NCBI GenBank assembly: GCA_023548195.1
Contig: JAJHZJ010000061.1
Span: 4,422,297-4,486,296, forward strand
Length of the DNA stretch: 64,000 bases
Direction of reading: 5' to 3'
From: Bettongia penicillata ogilbyi
Lineage: Eukaryota; Chordata; Mammalia; Diprotodontia; Potoroidae
Part shown: positions 57,381-64,000 of the stretch, one piece after another
Numbering within the stretch: the stretch's first letter is position 1
How the letters are laid out: each line of letters opens with the position of its first letter
The notes under the pieces: generated by a model
What the model was told of the DNA's origin: nothing
Database searches by the model: none
The model's input: only the letters and a program-made list of their open reading frames with translations
Program-made: the position numbers and the translations under genes

Positions 57381-58487
57381 ATGCCCAGAAAAGGGAAGAA
57401 AAATAAGACCATAGAAGGCTACTTTCTTGGGGAACAGATGATGTTTCCTCCTTTCATTTCCAATGGGGAGGAACAATGCTTGCCATCAGGTAAAGATGTG
57501 GAGGTCGGGAACTCTGTATCCCAGACATCCAAGGTGGATGTCCAGTGGGCTCAGGCCATGGAAGAGCTCAAAAAGGATTTTGAAAATCAAGTTAGACAGG
57601 TGGAGGAAAAACTGGGTACAAAAATGAGAGAGATGCAAGAAAAGCATGAAAAACAGGTCAATACCTTGCTAAAGGAGACCCAAAAAAATGCTGAAGAAAA
57701 TAACACCTTGTAAAATAGGCTCACTCAATTGGCAAAAGAGGTTCAAAAAGCCAATGAGGAGAAGAATGCTTTCAAAAGCAAAATTAGCCAAATGGAAAAA
57801 GAGGTTCAAAAGCTCACTGAAGAAAATAGTTCTCTCAAGATTAGAATGGAACAGATGGAGTCTAATGACTTTATGAGAAACCAAGAAATCATAAAACAAA
57901 ACCAAAAGAATGAAAAAATGGAAGAGAATGTGAAATATCTCATTGGAAAAACAACTGACCTGGAAAATAGATCCAGGAGAGACAATTTAAAAATTATGGG
58001 ACTACCAGAAAGCCATGATCAAAAAAAGAGCCTAGACATCATCTTTCATGAAATTATCAAGGAAAACTGCCCTGACATTCTAGAACCAGAGGGCAAAATA
58101 AGTATTGAAGGAATCCATCAATCACCACCTGAAAGAGATCCAAAAAGAGAAATTCCTAGGAACATTGTGGCCAAATTCCAGAATTCCCAGGTCAAGGAGA
58201 AAATATTGCAAGCAGCTAGAAAGAAACAGTTCCAGTATTGTGGAAATACAATCAGGATAACACAAGATCTAGCAGCTTCTACATTAAGGGATCGAAGGGC
58301 ATGGAATAAGATATTCCAGAAGTCAAAGGAACTAGGACTCAAACCGAGAATCACCTACCCAGCAAAACTGAGTATAATACTTCAGGGGAAAATATGGTCT
58401 TTCAATAAAACAGAGGATATTCAAGCATTCTTGATGAAAAGACCAGAGCTGAAAAGAAAATTTGACTTTCAAACACAAGAATGAGAA
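57381..58487 (+). pseudogene. HAL1 ORF1 protein, one in-frame stop
   Basis: ORF1p coats element RNA as a coiled-coil trimer. The frame from ATG 57,381 to 58,484 has 367 codons plus the final stop and only one internal stop, TAA at 57,711-57,713 (codon 111), where the other copies read lysine. Residues about 1-45 are the N-terminus (MPRKGKKNKTIEGYFLGEQ), 50-195 a long coiled coil with repeated 'EEN.SLK' heptads. 197-290 is an RRM-like domain ('RRDNLKIMGLPESHDQKK') and 290-367 the C-terminal domain ('RITQDLAAST', 'RITYPAKLSIILQG'). Only one lesion suggests a young insertion. Confidence 0.9.
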
Positions 58488-58616
58488 GCATGAAAAAGTA
58501 AACAGCAAAGAGAAGTCATAAGGGACTTACCAAAGGTGAACTGTTTACATTCCTACATGGAAAAACAATATTTGTAACTCTTAAAACTTTTCAGTATCTA
58601 GGTAGTTGGTGGGACC

Positions 58617-58690
58617 ACACACACACATATACGTACACACGCACACACATGTACATGTATGCGCACATACACACATGCACGCACATACAG
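58617..58690. repeat. CA-rich microsatellite in HAL1 3' UTR
   Basis: CACA with TA, GT and GC interruptions, at the position where the other copies also carry one. Confidence 0.9.
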
Positions 58691-59524
58691 AGACAGAGAG
58701 CACAGAGTGAATTGAATAGGATGGGACTAAATCTTAAAAGAAATTAAGGTAAATGGTGAGAGAGAAATGTAGTGGGAGGAGGGAGGGTGAAATGGAATGG
58801 GGTAAATTATCTCTCATTCAAGAGGCAAGCAGGAGACTTTTTAGTAGAGGGAAAAAGAGGAGAGCTGAGAAAAAAACATGAAGCTTACCCTCATCACATT
58901 CAGCCAAAGGAAGGAGTAAAATGCATACTCATTTTGGTATGAAAACCTATCTTACAATACAGGAAAGTGGGGGAGAAGGAGATAAGCAAGGTGGGGGTTA
59001 TGATGGAAGGGAGGGCAATGGGAGGAGGGAGCAATTTGAAGTCAACACTCTGGGAGGGACAGGGTCAAAAGACAAAATAGAAACAATGGGGGGCAGGATA
59101 GGATGGAGGGAAATACAGTTAGTCTTACACAACATGACTATTATCCAAGTCATTTGCAAAACTACACAGATAGGGCCTATATTGAATTGCCTGCCTTCCC
59201 AAAGGGAATATGTGGGGAGGGAGGGATGGGGAGAATTTGGAACTCAAAGTTTTAGGAACAACTGTTGAGTATTTTTCTTGCTACTAGGAAATAAGACATA
59301 CGGTTAATGGGGAATAGAAAGTCATCTGGACCTACAGGACAAAAGAGAAGATGGGGACAAGAGAAGGGAGGGATGATAGAAGAGAGGGCAGATTGGTGAT
59401 AGGGAAAATTAGAATGCTTGGTGTATTGGGGTGGGGGGAGGGGATAAATGGGGAGAAAATTTGGAACCCAAAATTTTGTGAAAATGAATGTAAAAAGTTA
59501 AATAAATTTATATTTAAAAAGTAA

Positions 59525-59527
<3 letters not shown>

Positions 59528-59559
<32 letters not shown>
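59528..59559. repeat. (TA)n at the HAL1 3' end
   Basis: About 15 TA units between the A-rich end and the target-site duplication. Confidence 0.95.
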
Positions 59560-59561
<2 letters not shown>

Positions 59562-59570
59562 ATTGGTCTT
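59560..59570. repeat. HAL1 target-site duplication, right
   Basis: TAATTGGTCTT. Confidence 0.9.
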
Positions 59571-60904
59571 TAATGTTCAGATCTTAACTCAATATGCATA
59601 CTTAGAAGCCAAGGAATTCTTAGGTTGGATAAATATCAAACCAATTCTGAATTGAAAAGTTACAGTTCACTGCTGTGCTTTGTGACACACCAACATTGAC
59701 AAAGTAAATCTTGTGTTGAATCATCCTATGAAGTCAGTCCATGTTTAATTGGCACCACATCCTATTCTTGTGGAACAGTTTATCTATTGAGGCCTAGAGT
59801 TATGACCAGGGGTAGGTCAGGCAGATAGCCAATTAAAGCATCTTCAAGAAGCTAAACAAAGTCTCATGTATAGGAAAAAGAGTAGCTGCCTACTTTTATT
59901 ATCTCAAGCCTAGAAAAATTATATTGCTTCAGTGTATCTTCTCCTCCCCCAAATGTGGAACAGTATTTGAAATTACATTATTGGAGATTCATTCTTTTAA
60001 ATTTAGCTTCTAGGTCACTCATAAAATGCAACTGTTCTCTCAAAAGTAATACATTAAACTAACTCATGCTAAAGTGATAGTAATTTATCATATCTATTTT
60101 CCTTCTGAAATGAGGACAGATAAAAGTGCTAGGCACCAGAGGAACGAGAGAGAAGGGGCAGATAAGAAGGGGGGCAAAGAGGAAAAACTGGGAGTTGGGA
60201 GACTTTGCCTTTGCAACTTTGCCTAAGAATTTGCCCTGGGATTGAACCTAGTTATAATTGAGGCTTTGGGCCACTACCCCCAGATCTCTGTGACATGGCG
60301 CTGCTGAGTGGCCACCGATCGGGTTGACTAAACTTGTAAAAAAAAAAAAAACAAAACTCTTCATTTGTGTGAATAAAGGAACAGTACAAATTTAATTCCC
60401 TTTTCAAATATTCAGTTACTGATATCTAATCCTGTTGTTATTTGAGGACTGTGATCTTTCTATAAAAGGTCTTTTTATTTTTAAAGCTTTTTTGAAAAGC
60501 TTTGGTCAAGTTGAGGACAATGGCCAGTAATTATACATAGCAAGCACACCTCATCTTTGTCCAGTCAGATCAGTTTGTTTCTACAGGGCTACGGGTTGTT
60601 TTGCCGATTCTGATATGTACATTTCCTTTTCTAATCATATTCCTTTCCACTGGGGCTGATGGCTTTTTACAAGATTAAGAATGTATTTGTGCTGCATTTC
60701 ATTAATCCCCTATGTCAGTTAATTGAACTGTGTTTGTTTATGCAGCTGCTCCCTCCCAAGACACTCTTTTGGAAAAGAGACAAGAGTTCTGAATGTGCCT
60801 TTTTGAAAATCAGCAAATAGTTTAGAGTCTAATGCAAAAAAAAAATCAAGGATTCTATTTATCAAGCTCTGAAAACAACAGTTATCAGTGTATATGAGTG
60901 CATT
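59571..60904. other. Repeat-poor sequence, possible conserved non-coding DNA
   Basis: 1.3 kb without a recognisable transposon, the longest such run near the right end. 60,490-60,790 ('gtgctgcatttcattaatcc', 'gtttatgcagctgctccctc') has the look of a conserved non-coding element. An A-run at 60,338-60,351 follows an unusually GC-rich stretch (60,280-60,330). Confidence 0.35.
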
Positions 60905-61145
60905 TTATTGCTGCTCAATCGTTTCAGTCATGTCCAACTCTGTGACCACATTTGGGGGTGTTCTTGGCAAAGATACTGGAGTGGTTTACCATTTCCTTCT
61001 CCAGCTCATTTTACAGATGGAGAACTGAGGCAAACAAGGTTAAAGTGGCTTGACCTGGGTCACACAGCTATTAAGTGTCTGAGGCTGAATTTGAACTCAT
61101 GAAGTAGAGTCCTTCTGACTCCACGACCAGCACTCTAACTCCTAC
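60905..61145 (-). mobile_element. RTE-tailed SINE
   Basis: 'cgtttcagtcatgtccaact', 'ggtgttcttggcaaagatac', 'aatttgaactcatgaagtag' and 'ccaactctgtgaccac' in reversed order. Well preserved. Confidence 0.85.
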
Positions 61146-61257
61146 TGCTCTATATTGATATATACAAGTATGGAAAGATCTTCCTTTTCAACTATACCCC
61201 CTGCCCTGCAATAGCACTACAGTACCTCAAAATATTACAGATTTAGGAGTGGTTCAT

Positions 61258-61261
<4 letters not shown>

Positions 61262-61289
<28 letters not shown>

Positions 61290-61291
61290 CA
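61262..61291. repeat. (CA)n microsatellite
   Basis: About 14 CA units. Confidence 0.95.
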
Positions 61292-61548
61292 CTCCCTACA
61301 AGGTTTGTCCAAGTTGATAAGCAAAGGCTGGAATAATTTAACTTTGCATCCTGATTGTCAAACTGGATGTTAACATATGCCCTAGCCCAGAGTTGGATGA
61401 CCTGATTACTTTCTCATTCATGAAGTTGCTTTTAATCTCCCTGCAAATTTTAGATCCTTTCACAGTTAACTTTCTGCCTAATTCATTCTTATTTCCTCTT
61501 CTCCTTAAGCAACTCAAGACTGACCCAACTGTCTACTTTCCTAAAATA

Positions 61549-61594
61549 TTTGTGTGTGTGCATGTGTGCGCGCACGTGTGTGTGTGTGTGTGAT
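61549..61594. repeat. (TG)n microsatellite
   Basis: TG repeat with CA/CG interruptions. Confidence 0.9.
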
Positions 61595-62092
61595 AACAAA
61601 CCCTTTTCTCCATCGATCACAGTGGAGATATCCCATTTGGATCCTAACATCACAGTCCATGAAATAGCACATGAATAACAATTCTACCTACTCCTAGCCC
61701 TTTCCTTCCCCTTTCTCTACAACAGAGTGTAGGTTTCAATCACTCTCCACATTTCTTTTTTGGTAAAGATTTTGTAGAGTGACTATGGAAGAGTCATAAA
61801 CAAACATCCTCTGTATGTACCTCAATGGATTAATGATCTCATGGATATGAGTACTCTTCAACAGTGGATGCAATCCATCCACTTCTTTTCACTTGTTCAT
61901 ATGATCCTCCAGGAGAGAGGGTAGGATTTTCCTTTAGGTTCTTAATATTAAGAAGGGAAACAATGCAGCATGCAGGATATCCATTTGTCATCCCTGACTC
62001 TCACTACATGAGTGGTACATCTCATTTTCAGGATCCCCAAGCCAAGACCACCCATCTCTTTTCACTCCTGTTTTTTTACTATTAGAAGACAC
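61595..62092. other. Unclassified sequence left of an LTR-like segment
   Basis: No viral coding frames are visible. The 73-codon frame at 61,864-62,085 has no recognisable domain. Confidence 0.35.
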
Positions 62093-62640
62093 CCTGTTCT
62101 CCAGGACTAAAGCCCAACAAGCAAACTGAGCTTAGCATAACAATCTTTTGCTCCTACCTTCTGGATGAACTCTGCTGCCGTAAAATCTCAGAATTGTTTC
62201 ACATTAGCTCCAGGTTGTCCCTGAGCTTTGATAAGCACCTGCAGGAACCACATTCAGGTCATGAAGCCCTGCGATGAATCATATTCCCCTCATCGTTGCT
62301 GTTTCCCCTCATCGTTGCTGTTTCCCCTCATTGCTGCAGCAACCGCTCACTGCATGTTTCTTTGTCTAGCCACCCCTACACGTATCAAGGTTTTGCCTCA
62401 CTACAGTAGGCCTCTTCCTAGGGGAGACACTGGCATATACGTTTAGTCACTCTCTTCCGAAGGAATAAAGAAGGCTTTTTTGCCTATAACCTCTGTGAGT
62501 TCTTAGGTTTTATTTTTCAGAGTTTAACGGTTGGTACATGTGATCTCTTTAGTATTTTCAGAGTTAGCAATTGTTGCATAACCTCTGTGATTCTTTGGTC
62601 ATTTATTTTTAGGTTGTGACATCTCTTTGATATATCTTTT
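62093..62640 (+). mobile_element. LTR-like segment
   Basis: AATAAA at 62,464-62,469 is followed by a 'gcttttttgcctataacctc' R/U5-like stretch, as in retroviral LTRs. A partial repeat of that stretch ('gcataacctctgtgattctt') lies at about 62,577-62,635. A 19-bp unit (ttcccctcatcgttgctgt) occurs twice perfectly and once partly at 62,284-62,340. Ends and target duplication are not clear, so both limits are approximate. Confidence 0.45.
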
Positions 62641-63287
62641 ATGCCCCTTCTTACATCCATTTAACAAGTAACTATTCACTATAACTTGCATAGAACGCAA
62701 TTTTGATCTTGAAAGACTGTGATACTGCAGGATTCATAGTCAGATAGCATGATTGGAAGACCAAGACATGTTTCAGAGTTAAAAAAGAGAAAGTTTCAAG
62801 GAAGAGTTAGAATGATCAAAAATAATATAAAAATCTCCAAATGTAATGTAGCCCACTATTCATCCTTATCAATTCTAGGTCCAACTTATTGTACATCTGC
62901 AGTCTACATTAGTCATGTATGCTGATAGATAAGTTCAATGAGATGTCTAATTTCCTATTATAGACAGAACAACAGGCACTCTTCATTCTTTTGAGTTAGG
63001 CCAAACTCTTCTAAGTGATTATAAGCCTTATTTAAAAGGTTTTCCAATGTTCTATGCCTTTTATCTGTTAAAAAAAAAGAGCTTCTAGAAGATCAGTCTC
63101 TTAGATTTGGACCCCATGCTAAGCATCTTCCATGACAGTGACAGTTACCATTGACAAACATGTCTCCCTGTCTTTTAGCTTCTTGTAATATTACTAATCA
63201 GAGGATTGGACAGAGTTCTCTCTGCTGTTTCATCTTTTAAGGCATCTAATTAATTTTTTTAATATACTTGTGGAGTAGACTTTGTTG
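62641..63287. other. Unique sequence
   Basis: Nothing recognised. Confidence 0.4.
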
Positions 63288-63500
63288 GAAGAAAGCCTCT
63301 AAAATCTCTAAAGGGATTCCTAACCTCTTTAATGTCATGGACCCCTTTGGCAATCTGATAAAGTTTATGGATTCTTTCTTAGAATATCTTTTTAAATATA
63401 TGAAATAAAAACGCATGGAATTACAAACAAAATCAGTTACATTTAACACCATTATCAAAATATTTTAAGAAGTTCTAAGATCCCAGGCTAAGAAACTTAC
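63288..63500 (-). mobile_element. Short ancient DNA transposon (MER-type)
   Basis: 'ggattcctaacctctttaat', 'gtcatggacccctttggcaa' and the end 'gatcccaggctaagaaactt'. It is the reverse-oriented counterpart of 6925-7135. Confidence 0.5.
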
Positions 63501-63614
63501 TCTAATGTTTCATTTTGTTTTACCATGTCAGATACTTATAGTCAACAAACAATAATTTCAATGAGATCTTGTATTTTCTGCACTATAGTCAATTGTGTGT
63601 TCAAATAATAAATA

Positions 63615-64000
63615 GACATCTGTTGAGATTTATTTAGCATCTACTGTGTCAGAAGCTGAAATAACTCCCTCCCATAAAGGAACTTACATTCTATTAAAGA
63701 AGTCAATGTGTCAGTGAGGCAGTATGTGTGTGTGTGTGTATGTGTGAGTGTGTGTGTGTGTGTGTGTATACACAAAATATGTAAAGCAGATTGGAAAGGC
63801 AGGCACTAGCAACAGCTATACGGATCTGAAAAAATTTTAGGTAGGAGGTGGTACTTCAGCTGAGTTCTGGAAGAAACTAGTGATTCCAAGAGGCAGAGAT
63901 AAGGAAGCATTAGGTAGAACAAAGGCTGATATTCATGAGATGAAGAGTTAAGTTTTGAAAAGAAACAATAAGGTCACAGATCAAGGAGTATGTGTAAGCA
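63615..64000 (+). mobile_element. Ancient interspersed repeat with TG microsatellite, runs off the window
   Basis: 'atttatttagcatctactgt', 'aaaggaacttacattctatt' and 'ggtacttcagctgagttctg' match the unresolved family. A TG repeat (63,724-63,769) sits inside it. Confidence 0.6.
63724..63769. repeat. (TG)n microsatellite
   Basis: About 20 TG units with TA/GA interruptions. Confidence 0.95.

Larger units (their letters stand above)
56725..59559 (+). mobile_element. Full-length HAL1 (half-L1) with 11-bp target-site duplication
   Basis: It starts GGGGGGAGGAGCC, the start shared with the other HAL1 copies. A GC-rich 5' UTR (56,725-57,380) leads to ORF1 (57,381-58,487 with its stop). A purine-rich 3' UTR with a CA-type repeat follows, then two related 3' terminal segments (near 59,160-59,290 and 59,400-59,515) and a short A/TA tail. 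No ORF2 exists: ORF1 is followed directly by 3' UTR. Mobilisation would have depended on L1 ORF2 protein in trans. Perfect TAATTGGTCTT duplications flank it. It is the best preserved element in the window. Confidence 0.95.

Noticed and set aside
62284..62340. CRISPR-like short repeats
   Set aside because: Direct tandem 19-bp units with no spacers, in a vertebrate genome.
1..64000. tRNA genes
   Set aside because: All A/B-box-like sequences sit in SINEs with poly-A or L3/RTE tails; none folds as a complete tRNA by eye.

Overview
The window looks like 64 kb of marsupial (metatherian) nuclear DNA, intergenic or deep intronic. It is AT-rich and CpG-poor. Most of it is interspersed repeats of kinds typical of marsupials: LINE-1, its ORF1-only relative HAL1 (half-L1), a BovB/RTE-type LINE, old CR1/L3 and L2 LINEs, several tRNA-derived SINEs, solo LTRs and microsatellites. 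I found no intact host protein-coding gene, tRNA, rRNA or CRISPR array. The species is not resolved.

Layout. 1-6.4 kb: old sequence, then three same-strand HAL1 copies head to tail (1281-6416). 6.4-14 kb: a short DNA transposon, L3, a HAL1/L1 chimera, further L1 tails, an RTE on the minus strand, and a stretch of protein-like but broken sequence. 14-24 kb: L3, SINEs, minus-strand L1s, a broken ORF1 and an unclassified repeat present twice. 24.5-26.1 kb: a HAL1 on the minus strand with a perfect 14-bp target-site duplication and most of ORF1 deleted. 26-32 kb: SINEs and a long L3 split by two SINEs. 32.3-33.9 kb: an LTR inside an L1 inside an opposite-strand L1. 34-43 kb: L1s, a second copy of the HAL1/L1 chimera, and L3. 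50-56 kb: L3, a second solo LTR of the 32.7-kb family, SINEs and unique sequence. 56.7-59.6 kb: a full-length HAL1 with an 11-bp target-site duplication and an ORF1 broken by one stop codon. 59.6-64 kb: repeat-poor DNA, SINE, an LTR-like segment, a DNA transposon.

The most notable object is on the minus strand at 49,677-44,460. It is a collinear, heavily mutated Ty3/gypsy retroelement. It has a PNMA-type Gag (N-terminal domain, capsid, remnant zinc knuckle), followed by reverse transcriptase and the start of RNase H. A 2.3-kb plus-strand L1 with its own target-site duplication cuts the reverse transcriptase palm in two. PNMA genes in mammals are Gag-derived and lack pol, so a PNMA-type Gag still next to its pol is worth a second look.

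The window holds no genes working together. It is a record of successive insertions: L2, L3 and gypsy are old; L1, HAL1, SINEs and LTRs landed in and across them later.
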